Source: a bacterium (GTDB taxonomy: Bacteria; Planctomycetota; B15-G4; JADJEK01). Taken from it: a DNA stretch of 13,079 nt. This document shows positions 1 to 7,570 of this stretch, in pieces (position 1 is the first letter of the stretch; every line of letters starts with the position of its first letter). The stretch is from the NCBI GenBank assembly GCA_030428825.1, contig JAUIEL010000110.1, positions 1 to 13,079 on the forward strand, read 5' to 3'. The translations under genes and the position numbers were made by a program. The notes under the pieces were generated by a model, which made no database searches, was not told where the DNA came from, and saw nothing but the letters and a program-made list of their open reading frames with translations.

Positions 1-1
1 G

Positions 2-61
2 CCGGACGCGACCGGCCCGGCACTGCTGCTGGCGTCGGGGGCGGTGCCGCAGGCGGATTGA
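2..61 (+). CDS. Possible 3' end of an upstream gene (partial)
   Basis: Frame 2 is open from the window edge to TGA at 59-61 and reads PDATGPALLLASGAVPQAD, a believable C-terminus. Only 19 residues are visible, so no family can be named. The other two plus frames give arginine-rich or cysteine-rich strings and look less like protein. A perfect palindrome 20 nt downstream could end this transcript. The call rests only on the open frame and residue composition. Confidence 0.3.
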   Translation, partial: PDATGPALLLASGAVPQAD

Positions 62-81
62 CTTGATCTCCCGCAAACAAG

Positions 82-100
82 CGTCGCCGCGGCGGCGACG
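82..100 (+). terminator. Perfect 9-bp palindromic hairpin upstream of ahcY
   Basis: CGTCGCCGC and GCGGCGACG pair perfectly around one central base (in practice a 7-8 bp stem with a very small loop). It lies after the possible upstream stop codon and 63 nt before the ahcY start. No clear T-run follows, so it could be a terminator for the upstream gene or a structure in the ahcY leader. Confidence 0.3.
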
Positions 101-114
101 GCTCACGACGTTGT

Positions 115-120
115 TACCTT
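115..120 (+). promoter_or_regulatory. Candidate -10 box for ahcY (TACCTT)
   Basis: TACCTT matches TANNNT and lies in the only AT-richer stretch upstream of ahcY (about 110-150). It would start transcription near 127 and leave a leader of about 37 nt. No convincing -35 box is seen at the usual distance. The leader contains three 14-nt-spaced ACTG units (see findings). Confidence 0.25.
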
Positions 121-163
121 CACTGTTCACCATTGACTGTTTACTCCTCACTGGGACCCACCG

Positions 164-1693
<1,530 letters not shown>

Positions 1694-1722
1694 GACCCGA
1701 GCGACCGCCGCCTCGCCTGAAC

Positions 1723-1779
1723 GGCGCCGGCGCGGAGAGCCGACTCTCGGTCGGCCCTCCGCGTCGGCGCCTTCTCGTT
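1723..1779 (+). terminator. Strong rho-independent-like terminator after ahcY
   Basis: Two 21-nt arms (1723-1743 and 1751-1771) enclose a 7-nt loop CTCTCGG. They pair at 19 of 21 positions by Watson-Crick, with one further G-T wobble and one A-C mismatch. A pyrimidine tract, TTCTCGTTCCCC, follows directly. The structure starts 30 nt after the ahcY stop codon and isolates ahcY from the next gene. Confidence 0.8.
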
Positions 1780-1886
1780 CCCCTCCTTCCTCTCGTCCGT
1801 CTCCGCCCCCCGCCGCCCCTTTCCTCTCAAGCTCCGCGGGCCGGGTCGTCGAAGTCTCTGAAGACGCACCGGTTCCGAGCCACCAC

Positions 1887-2708
1887 ATGACGTTCCAGGA
1901 CGGCGGCAACAGCCTCGACGAGCTCGAATCGTCGACGAAGTCGGTCTCGAAGCGGCTGAAGGGTCTCCTTCAGATCGCCAAGGGGCGGCAGGCGTCTCCG
2001 CGGTACGTCAAGGCGGTCTCCGACGCGCTCGCGCTGACCGAGTCGGCCATCGAGGCGGTCCACAATCCGGCCGCGCCCCTGCCGAAGCTCCAGTCGGAGG
2101 GGATCCCGACGCGGAACGACGCGAAGTCGGTCGCCCGACACATGACCGAGACGCTCTCCGCCCACCCCGACGCCCCGGGCGGAAAGAACGAGATGGGGAT
2201 GAGCGAGCTCGCCCCGGCGGTCGTCCTCCGCGGCCGGTGCGACGCGATCGCGGTCCCCGAGCTGCTCGAGTTCCTCGGCCAGATCGGCAAGACCGGCGTC
2301 CTCTGGGTGAAGTCGAAGAAGGAGACCTTCACGATCCAGATGGAGGACGGGTTCGTCGTCAACGCGTACTCCGACAACACGCCGCGCGAACACCTCCTCG
2401 GCGCGATCCTCCTCGAACAGGGCGCCCTGACCGAGGGGCAGCTCGAGATGTTCCTCCAGTCGTTCACGCGCTGGTCGGGCCACATCGGCACGGCGCTCGA
2501 GAAGGACAAGCTCGTCTCGCACGAACAGCTCGCCGCGGCGCTGGAGCGACAGGTCCACCTCCTGTTCCAGCGGATCGCCGCCGCCGAGAAGGCGACGTTC
2601 ACGTTCAGCGAGGGAACGACCGCCGCGCACGACCGCCGCGTGAAGCTGAGCGTGGTGCAGCTCGTCCTCGAGAGCGCGCGCGCGAGCGACGAGGCGTCGC
2701 GAGAGTAG
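1887..2708 (+). CDS. DUF4388 (PATAN-type) domain protein
   Basis: A soluble 273-residue protein. Residues about 112-250 look like a DUF4388 domain: a beta-strand opening (VVLRGRCDAIAVPELLEFLG), then GKTGVLWVKSKKETFTIQMEDG, a helical middle (LLGAILLEQGALTEGQLEMFLQ) and a second half with ALEKDKLVSHEQLAAALE ending in ATFTFSEG. The repeated ILLEQGALTEGQLE / ALEKDKLVSHEQLA pattern is typical of this family. Such domains occur in bacterial signalling and motility regulators, often with receiver or Roadblock proteins, and probably mediate protein-protein contacts. The first 110 residues are helix-rich and then disordered, and match nothing I recognise. There is no signal peptide, membrane segment or DNA-binding motif. 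The ATG has no SD. The exact role is unknown; the family assignment is fairly secure. Confidence 0.8.
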   Translation: MTFQDGGNSLDELESSTKSVSKRLKGLLQIAKGRQASPRYVKAVSDALALTESAIEAVHNPAAPLPKLQSEGIPTRNDAKSVARHMTETLSAHPDAPGGKNEMGMSELAPAVVLRGRCDAIAVPELLEFLGQIGKTGVLWVKSKKETFTIQMEDGFVVNAYSDNTPREHLLGAILLEQGALTEGQLEMFLQSFTRWSGHIGTALEKDKLVSHEQLAAALERQVHLLFQRIAAAEKATFTFSEGTTAAHDRRVKLSVVQLVLESARASDEASRE

Positions 2709-2732
2709 TCGCCCGCGGAGCGAACGGGCGAC
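2708..2732 (+). terminator. Hairpin at the stop codon of the DUF4388 gene
   Basis: GTCGCCCG (2708-2715) and CGGGCGAC (2725-2732) form a perfect 8-bp stem with a 9-nt loop. The stem begins on the last base of the stop codon. No T-run follows, so termination is uncertain. Confidence 0.35.
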
Positions 2733-2820
2733 GGGAGAAGGGCCCCGGCGAGGAGCGAGGCGCCGGACTCGACGCCGGACTCCGCTCCCCCGACCCTCGG
2801 CCCCCGGCCCGCTCCTCCTC

Positions 2821-2832
2821 TATCCTCCCCCC
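2821..2832 (+). promoter_or_regulatory. Leaderless-type -10 box before the lipase gene (TATCCT-N6-ATG)
   Basis: TATCCT at 2821-2826 is followed by six C and then the ATG at 2833. A -10 box at this distance would start the transcript at or next to the start codon, as in leaderless mRNAs. There is no SD in front of this ATG, which fits. The DUF3311 gene shows the same arrangement with identical spacing. Confidence 0.5.
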
Positions 2833-3669
2833 ATGCCCCTCGTCCCGATCGATCGCTCCTGGCGCGCCGTCTTCCGCCCCTGGGAGGTCGGAGAGGACGC
2901 GTTCGCCGGTCTCCCCTCGCCCGTCGCGCTCTCGGCCGGGCGGGGGTTCGACCCGGGGACCGCGGCGGCGCTCGCCGAGCTCTCCCGCCTGGCGTACCAG
3001 CCGGACGACGGGAAGCGGCGGCGGGCGCTCGTGCGCGCCGGGCTCCGGGAACGAGCGTCGGTGGCGGTCGCCGCGACGCGGGCGCTGGTGGTCGAGGCGC
3101 CGCACGCGGTGATCGTCGCGTTCCGGGGGACGATGGAGCCGGAGAACTGGCGCACGAACCTCGACGGGATGCCGACCGCGTGGGGAGAACGGGGCCGGGT
3201 CCACGCCGGGTTCCGGGCGGCGCTCGAGCGACTCTGGCCGGCGATCGTCCCCCACCTCGACGGCGCGCCGGCCGTCGTCCACACCGGGCACTCCCTCGGC
3301 GGCGCGCTCGCCACCCTCGCGGCGGCGCGACGCGCGCCGACGGTGACCTACACGTTCGGGGCGCCGCGGGTCGGCACGCGGTCGTTCGTCCGCGCGCTCG
3401 GCGACGCGGCGGTCCACCGGGTGACCCACGGCGCGGACGTCGTGCCGGCGCTCCCGCCGTCGGCCGCGGGGTACCGTCACGCCGGGGCGCACTGGTACCT
3501 CGACCCGGACGGGACGCTGGTCGAGCGCCCCCCGCGGCTCCGGGTGTACGCCGCGAGGGCGACGACCGCGTTCGACGTGCGAGACCTCCGGGCCGAGGCC
3601 CCGCCGGCGCTCGCCGACCACGCGCCCCACGCGTACGCGATCCGCCTCGCCGCGCTGCTCGAGCGATGA
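2833..3669 (+). CDS. Class 3 lipase-like alpha/beta hydrolase
   Basis: A 278-residue serine hydrolase resembling the fungal-type lipase class 3 family (Lipase_3). The nucleophile elbow GHSLGG is at residues 152-157 with Ser154. AFRGTMEPENWRTN (FRGT at 97-100) matches the oxyanion-side strand. TYTFGAPRVGTRSF follows, then the acid residue in HGADVVPALPP (Asp202), the GYRHAGAHWY segment, and a likely catalytic His263 in LADHAPHAY near the C-terminus. The triad Ser154-Asp202-His263 is thus complete; His266 is a less likely alternative. There is no signal peptide or transmembrane segment, so the enzyme is probably cytoplasmic and its substrate (acylglycerol, phospholipid or another ester) cannot be told. 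Its stop codon overlaps the start of the pseudouridine synthase gene by ATGA, which implies translational coupling. The start is supported by the leaderless-type promoter 12 nt upstream. Confidence 0.85.
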   Translation: MPLVPIDRSWRAVFRPWEVGEDAFAGLPSPVALSAGRGFDPGTAAALAELSRLAYQPDDGKRRRALVRAGLRERASVAVAATRALVVEAPHAVIVAFRGTMEPENWRTNLDGMPTAWGERGRVHAGFRAALERLWPAIVPHLDGAPAVVHTGHSLGGALATLAAARRAPTVTYTFGAPRVGTRSFVRALGDAAVHRVTHGADVVPALPPSAAGYRHAGAHWYLDPDGTLVERPPRLRVYAARATTAFDVRDLRAEAPPALADHAPHAYAIRLAALLER

Positions 3670-4343
3670 ACGACCTCGAGCGGCGGCTGCTCGCGATCGA
3701 GGACGGCCTCGTCGCCGTCGACAAACCGGCCGGCATCTCGTCGATCGGCCTCTCCCTCGACGACGAGGCGTGCCTCCAGCACCACCTGATGCGCCGCTTC
3801 GGCGGGATGGTCTGGGGAGTGCATCAACTCGACAAGGACACGACCGGCGTGAACCTGTTCGTCCTCGAGAAGAGGCTGGTCGAGGCCTGCCGGCGGCGGA
3901 TGACGCCGCCCGAGGGCGAGAAGCGGTACGTCGCGCTCTGCGCCGGGACCCCGCGGGACGACGCGTTCACGGTCGACGCGCCGATCGGTTTCCTCGACGC
4001 CGACGAGCGGTGCCTCGGGGTCGTCGAGAGCGGGAAGGACGCGCGCTCCGACGTCCGGGTGCTCGCCCGCGGCGACGGCGCGGCGGCGATCGAGGTCCGG
4101 CTGCGGACCGGACGGACGCACCAGATCCGGATCCACCTCGCGCACGTCGGTCACCCGCTGCTCGGCGAGTCGTGGTACCGGGACACCCCGTGCGACCGCG
4201 CCCCGCGACAGATGCTGCACGCCCGATCGCTCACGCTCGGCGCCGTCGACGGACGCCCCCGGCGGACGTTCGTCGCGCCGTGGCCGGACGACCTGCGCGC
4301 GGTCGCGGCGCGGGCCGGCCTGGCGCTCGACGGCGTCCGGTGA
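3666..4343 (+). CDS. RluA-family RNA pseudouridine synthase, variant active-site motif
   Basis: A 225-residue cytosolic enzyme expected to isomerise uridine to pseudouridine in rRNA or tRNA. The catalytic core is present: AVDKPAGISS near the N-terminus, the catalytic-loop motif HQLDKDTTG at residues 53-61 with Asp56 as nucleophile, EKRYVALCAG, and the RTGRTHQIRIHLAHVGHPLLGESWY segment. Two positions differ from the usual family pattern: HRLD is HQLD here, and the final GD is GE. No S4 RNA-binding domain precedes the core, and it is shorter than RluC or RluD, as in the compact RluA/TruC-like members. The ATG at 3666 overlaps the lipase stop codon; a longer in-frame opening to 3180 exists but lies inside the lipase gene and is rejected. 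The target RNA cannot be assigned. Confidence 0.85.
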   Translation: MNDLERRLLAIEDGLVAVDKPAGISSIGLSLDDEACLQHHLMRRFGGMVWGVHQLDKDTTGVNLFVLEKRLVEACRRRMTPPEGEKRYVALCAGTPRDDAFTVDAPIGFLDADERCLGVVESGKDARSDVRVLARGDGAAAIEVRLRTGRTHQIRIHLAHVGHPLLGESWYRDTPCDRAPRQMLHARSLTLGAVDGRPRRTFVAPWPDDLRAVAARAGLALDGVR

Positions 4344-4357
4344 ACGCCGTCGAGCGC
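4323..4357. terminator. Perfect 14-bp bidirectional hairpin between convergent genes
   Basis: Arms 4323-4336 and 4344-4357 are perfectly complementary over 14 bp with the 7-nt loop CCGGTGA. The loop contains the stop codon of the pseudouridine synthase gene, and the right arm ends 4 nt before the sulfatase gene's stop on the other strand. No T-run is seen on either side. Confidence 0.6.
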
Positions 4358-4360
4358 GGA

Positions 4361-5773
4361 TCACCCTCCGCGCGACGCCTCGGGCAGCCGTCCGACCGGC
4401 CGTCGCCCGGGCCCTTCCCGGCCGCTCTTGTCGTCGCCGAGGTCGCGGACCATCTCCTCCGCGATCCGCTTCAACTCCTCGACGACCTGCGGGTGGCGGG
4501 TCTGGACGTTCCGCGTCTCGCCGACGTCGTTCTCGAGGTCGTACAGGGCGGCCGGGGCGAGTCGGTCGAACCGCCGGGTGACGACGTCGATCTGCTGGAA
4601 GACGAGCTTCCAGCGCCCCGCCCGCACCGCCTCGAGGTCGTTCCGGTGGTAGTAGAAGAACGCGGGCGCCGTGGCGGTCGCGCCGTCCGCCGCCCGCAGG
4701 ACGTCGAACGCGTCTCTCCCGTCGATCGGGAGCGTCGGCGCCGGCCCCCGCGCCAGCCGACCGAACGTCGGCAGGAGATCGAGGGTCGACCAGACGACGT
4801 CTGACACGACGCCGGAGGGGATCGTCCCCGGCCAGGTCGCGATGCACGGCACGCGCATGCCGCCCTCGTACGTCTGCCCCTTCCCGCCGCGGAGCGGGTA
4901 CGCCTTCCCCCCGCTCCGGCGCAGGTGGACCGCGGGACCGTGGTCGGAGGTGAACAGGACGATCGTCTTCTCGCGCAGCCCGAGCTCGGCGAGCGCGTCG
5001 AGGATCGCCCCGGTGCTCCAGTCGAGCTCGCGGACGACGTCCCCGTACAGCCCGCGCGCCGAGGTCCCGAGGAACCCTTCCGTGGCGGCCAGCGGCGTGT
5101 GCGGCATCGAATGGGCGAGGTAGACGAAGAACGGCCGCGACGGGTCCGCGCGGACGAAGGAGATCGCCTCTTCCGTGTACCGTCGGGTCAGCTCGGCGTG
5201 CGGGACCGCCTCGACCACCTGACCGTTCCGGCGCACGGCGGCGAAGTCGTCGACCCGGCTCCGCGCCAGCGGCCCGAACGAGAGGTCGAACCCCTGGTGG
5301 TGCGCCTCGAGCGCGTCGCGGCCGAGGTGCCACTTGCCGATCATCGCCGTCCGGTAGCCGGCGGCGCCCATCACCTCGCCGAGGTTCAGCTCGTCCGGGG
5401 AGAGGCCGACGTCGGACTTCGGGAAGAGGACGTCGCCCCGCTCGGGGTCGGGGTCGCCGAGGCCGACGCGCGGCGGGTAGCAGCCGGTCAGGATCGACGC
5501 CCGCGCCGGCGTGCAGACGGGCGCCGCCGAGTAGAAGCTCGTGAACCGGATCCCCTCCTCCGCCATCGCGTCGAGGCGCGGGGTCTCGATCCTCTCGTAC
5601 CCCGGCCCCGGGTTCTCGGGCCAGTAGCAGCCGACGTCGTCGTAGCCGAGGTCGTCGGTCACGATCAGCACGACGTTCGGCGGCGGCGGGAGCGACGGCG
5701 CGGCGGCGCGGTCGCGGCAGCCGGCGGCGACGAGCGGGAGGACGAGCAGGAGAGTGGACGGGCGCGGGCGCAC
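4361..5773 (-). CDS. Lipoprotein sulfatase, Cys-type (formylglycine-dependent, S1 family)
   Basis: A 470-residue type I sulfatase that hydrolyses sulfate esters, probably on the outer side of the inner membrane or in the periplasm. The N-terminus STLLLVLPLVAAGC is a lipoprotein signal with lipobox Cys19. Metal ligands Asp40-Asp41 lie in VLIVTDDLGYDD. The formylglycine signature CTPAR has Cys87 in APVCTPARASILTG, so the enzyme needs a formylglycine-generating (SUMF1-like) enzyme encoded elsewhere. IGKWHLG gives Lys147 and His149, SMPHTP gives His225, TSDHG gives Asp277 and His278, and GGKGQTYEGGMRVP carries Lys298. All core catalytic and metal positions are therefore present. Length is typical. 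The start is GTG at 5773, chosen because it begins exactly at the signal peptide and no in-frame ATG precedes it. It is divergent from the transporter pair. The natural sulfated substrate cannot be told; marine polysaccharide is a common one in this lineage. Confidence 0.93.
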   Translation of the reverse strand: MRPRPSTLLLVLPLVAAGCRDRAAAPSLPPPPNVVLIVTDDLGYDDVGCYWPENPGPGYERIETPRLDAMAEEGIRFTSFYSAAPVCTPARASILTGCYPPRVGLGDPDPERGDVLFPKSDVGLSPDELNLGEVMGAAGYRTAMIGKWHLGRDALEAHHQGFDLSFGPLARSRVDDFAAVRRNGQVVEAVPHAELTRRYTEEAISFVRADPSRPFFVYLAHSMPHTPLAATEGFLGTSARGLYGDVVRELDWSTGAILDALAELGLREKTIVLFTSDHGPAVHLRRSGGKAYPLRGGKGQTYEGGMRVPCIATWPGTIPSGVVSDVVWSTLDLLPTFGRLARGPAPTLPIDGRDAFDVLRAADGATATAPAFFYYHRNDLEAVRAGRWKLVFQQIDVVTRRFDRLAPAALYDLENDVGETRNVQTRHPQVVEELKRIAEEMVRDLGDDKSGREGPGRRPVGRLPEASRGG

Positions 5774-5787
5774 GGAGACATCTTCGA

Positions 5788-5858
5788 CGATCGGCCGCGG
5801 AATGCGAGCGGAGATGTCGCGCGGCGCGTGAATGCCGCCGCGCGGCGCGGGCCGATCG
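5788..5858. repeat. Inverted repeat in the sulfatase/transporter divergent promoter region
   Basis: CGATCGGCC at 5788-5796 and GGCCGATCG at 5850-5858 are exact inverse copies 53 nt apart. The second copy contains the 8-bp palindrome CCGATCGG and nearly touches the -10 box at 5860, the position of an operator. The first copy lies 14 nt upstream of the sulfatase start. A shared regulator binding both sites is possible but not shown. Confidence 0.4.
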
Positions 5859-5859
5859 G

Positions 5860-5871
5860 TAGATTCCCGCC
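5860..5871 (+). promoter_or_regulatory. Leaderless-type -10 box before the DUF3311 gene (TAGATT-N6-ATG)
   Basis: TAGATT at 5860-5865 is followed by CCCGCC and then ATG at 5872. The spacing is identical to the element before the lipase gene and would put the transcript start at the start codon. No SD precedes the ATG. A -35 box is not evident. Confidence 0.5.
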
Positions 5872-6081
5872 ATGCGAAGGAAGGACGTCGCCCTCATCGC
5901 CTACGTCGTGGTCTGCGCCCTGATGCTGGTCTGGCCGGGGTACGCGCTGCTCGGGAACCGCGTCCGGCCGTTCGTGCTCGGGATCCCGCTCGCGCTGCTC
6001 TGGAACGTCGCCTGGGCCGTCGCCACGTTCCTGGTGCTGCTCGCCTACGACCGGGCCGGCGCGCGGGCGGAGCGGGAGTGA
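5872..6081 (+). CDS. DUF3311 small membrane protein, partner of an SSS symporter
   Basis: A 69-residue protein with two hydrophobic segments, about residues 7-27 and 35-58. The pattern of a short first helix, the loop GNRVRPFVLGIP, then ALLWNVAWAVATFLVLLAYDR fits the DUF3311 family. Members of that family are commonly encoded directly upstream of sodium:solute symporters, and that is so here: its TGA is 2 nt before the ATG of the symporter gene. It is probably an accessory membrane subunit or assembly factor for the transporter; the biochemical role is not established. The start is supported by the leaderless-type promoter and by the compact hydrophobic N-terminus. Confidence 0.85.
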   Translation: MRRKDVALIAYVVVCALMLVWPGYALLGNRVRPFVLGIPLALLWNVAWAVATFLVLLAYDRAGARAERE

Positions 6082-6083
6082 GC

Positions 6084-7559
6084 ATGGACCGCGACACCGT
6101 CGTCCTCGCCGTCGTCGGCGCCTACCTGGCCGTCAACCTCGCGGTCGGACTCTGGCCGCAGCGGAAGGGCGGGTCGTCCGACGCGGCGGGGTACGTCGCG
6201 GGCGACCGGAGCCTCGGGCTGCTGGTGATGTACTTCATCACCGGCGCGACGATCTTCAGCGCGTTCGCGTTCCTCGGCATGCCGGGCTGGGCGTACGCCC
6301 GCGGCGGCGCCGCGTACTACGTCCTCGCGTACGGCGTCCTCGGCTTCGTCCCGTTCTACTTCCTCGGCCCCCGGGCGGCCCGGCTCGGACGGGTGCACGG
6401 CTTCGTGACGCAGGCCGAGATGGTCGCGCACCGGTTCGACAGCCGCGCGATCGCCGGGATCATGGCGTTCGTCTCGGTCGCCGCGTTCGTGCCGTACCTC
6501 GCCATCCAGATGCAGGGCGCGGGGTACGTCCTCTCCGCCCTCACCCACGGCGAGATCCCCGAGGAGGTCGGCGCGGGGGCGGTCTACCTCGTCGTGCTGA
6601 TCTACGTCCTGAAGAGCGGCGTCCTCGGCGTCGGCTGGACGAACACGCTCCAGGGTCTGTTCATGATGGGGCTCGCCTGGGGGATCGGCCTCTACCTGCC
6701 GCACGTGCTGTACGGCGGGGTCGGCGAGATGTTCCGGCGGATCGAAGAGATGCGTCCGGGGTTCCTCACCGCGCCGGGGCTGACCGCGGGCGGCGAGCCG
6801 TGGAGCTGGGCGGGGTACAGCTCGGCGGTCCTCGTCTCGATCGTCGGGTTCTCGTTCTGGCCCCATCTCTTCATGAAGGCGTTCACCGCGAAGGACGACC
6901 GGACGATCCGCCGCACGGTCGTCCTCTACCCGACGTTCCAGATCTTCCTCCTCCCGCTCCTGATCATCGGGTTCTCGGGCGTGCTGTTCGAGCTCGCGCC
7001 CGCGCGGGCCGACCAGATCGTCCCGCACCTGCTGGTGAACCTCGAGCTGTCGCCGTTCCTGGTCGGGCTGTTCTGCGCCGGCGCGCTCGCGGCGTCGATG
7101 TCGTCGGGGGACGCGATGGCGCACGCGGCGGCGTCGATCGCGGTCCGGGACGGGCTCGTCACGTCCGGCGGTCTCCGCCCCGCGCCGTCCGGCGAGCGGA
7201 ACCTGATCCGCGCCGTCGTCGTCCTGGTGATGGTCGCGAGCTACGTGCTGGCGGTCACGTACGAGGGGAGCCTCGTCGGCCTCCTCCTCCTCGCGTACGG
7301 ACCGGTGACGCAGTTCGCCCCCGCGGTCGTCGCCACGCTCTGCTGGCGGCGCGCCACCGGTCCCGGGGTGCTCGCGGGCCTCCTCGCCGGCGCCGCCGTC
7401 AACCTCGTCCTCTACCTCTGCCCCGAGTGGAAGCCGTGGCCGCTGCACGAGGGGTTGTACGGCCTCGTCCTGAACGCGATCGTGCTGATCGCGGTCTCGC
7501 GCGCGACGGCGCCGCGGGACGACCGGGCGTGGTTCGAGGTGGCGGGGAACGGGCGCTGA
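6084..7559 (+). CDS. Sodium:solute symporter (SSS family)
   Basis: A 491-residue inner-membrane secondary transporter with about 13 hydrophobic segments. The N-terminal half has the family layout: a first helix (VVLAVVGAYLAVNLAVGLW), then GYVAGDRSLG, and TGATIFSAFAFLGMPGWAYARGG, where TIFSAFAFLG is the usual SSS helix 1 motif. The Na2-site helix appears as AALAASMSSGDAMAHAAA, with Ser340-Ser341 at the expected place. The DUF3311 partner and overall sequence resemble monocarboxylate permeases of the MctP type, so a small organic acid is a reasonable substrate guess, but a sugar or amino acid is not excluded. The true start is ATG 6084 with GGGAG 5 nt upstream. The frame is open further upstream, but that would run through the DUF3311 gene. 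It is co-transcribed with DUF3311. Confidence 0.9.
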   Translation: MDRDTVVLAVVGAYLAVNLAVGLWPQRKGGSSDAAGYVAGDRSLGLLVMYFITGATIFSAFAFLGMPGWAYARGGAAYYVLAYGVLGFVPFYFLGPRAARLGRVHGFVTQAEMVAHRFDSRAIAGIMAFVSVAAFVPYLAIQMQGAGYVLSALTHGEIPEEVGAGAVYLVVLIYVLKSGVLGVGWTNTLQGLFMMGLAWGIGLYLPHVLYGGVGEMFRRIEEMRPGFLTAPGLTAGGEPWSWAGYSSAVLVSIVGFSFWPHLFMKAFTAKDDRTIRRTVVLYPTFQIFLLPLLIIGFSGVLFELAPARADQIVPHLLVNLELSPFLVGLFCAGALAASMSSGDAMAHAAASIAVRDGLVTSGGLRPAPSGERNLIRAVVVLVMVASYVLAVTYEGSLVGLLLLAYGPVTQFAPAVVATLCWRRATGPGVLAGLLAGAAVNLVLYLCPEWKPWPLHEGLYGLVLNAIVLIAVSRATAPRDDRAWFEVAGNGR

Positions 7560-7570
7560 CGCGCCGTCAG
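7556..7570. terminator. Small hairpin holding both stop codons of a convergent pair
   Basis: CTGACG (7556-7561), loop CGC, CGTCAG (7565-7570) form a 6-bp stem. The symporter stop TGA is in the left arm and the stop of the DUF1080 gene (read on the other strand) is in the right arm. The stem is short, so any terminator role is tentative. Confidence 0.35.

Noticed and set aside
60..163. SAH riboswitch upstream of ahcY
   Set aside because: The conserved core of the known SAH aptamer was not found by eye in the short leader; only a simple palindrome and ACTG repeats are present.
1970..3736. Long open frame of 588 codons on the minus strand
   Set aside because: It is antisense to the DUF4388 and lipase genes and its product is a low-complexity Arg/Ala/Pro/Ser string; it is a GC-rich shadow of the plus-strand genes.
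5832..6083. 84 extra residues at the symporter N-terminus
   Set aside because: They overlap the DUF3311 gene in another frame and are Arg/Ala-rich. ATG 6084 has an SD and starts the first helix.
6045..7448. 467-codon open frame on the minus strand
   Set aside because: The product is a charged Arg/Asp/Glu string antisense to the symporter gene; no motif or signal is present.
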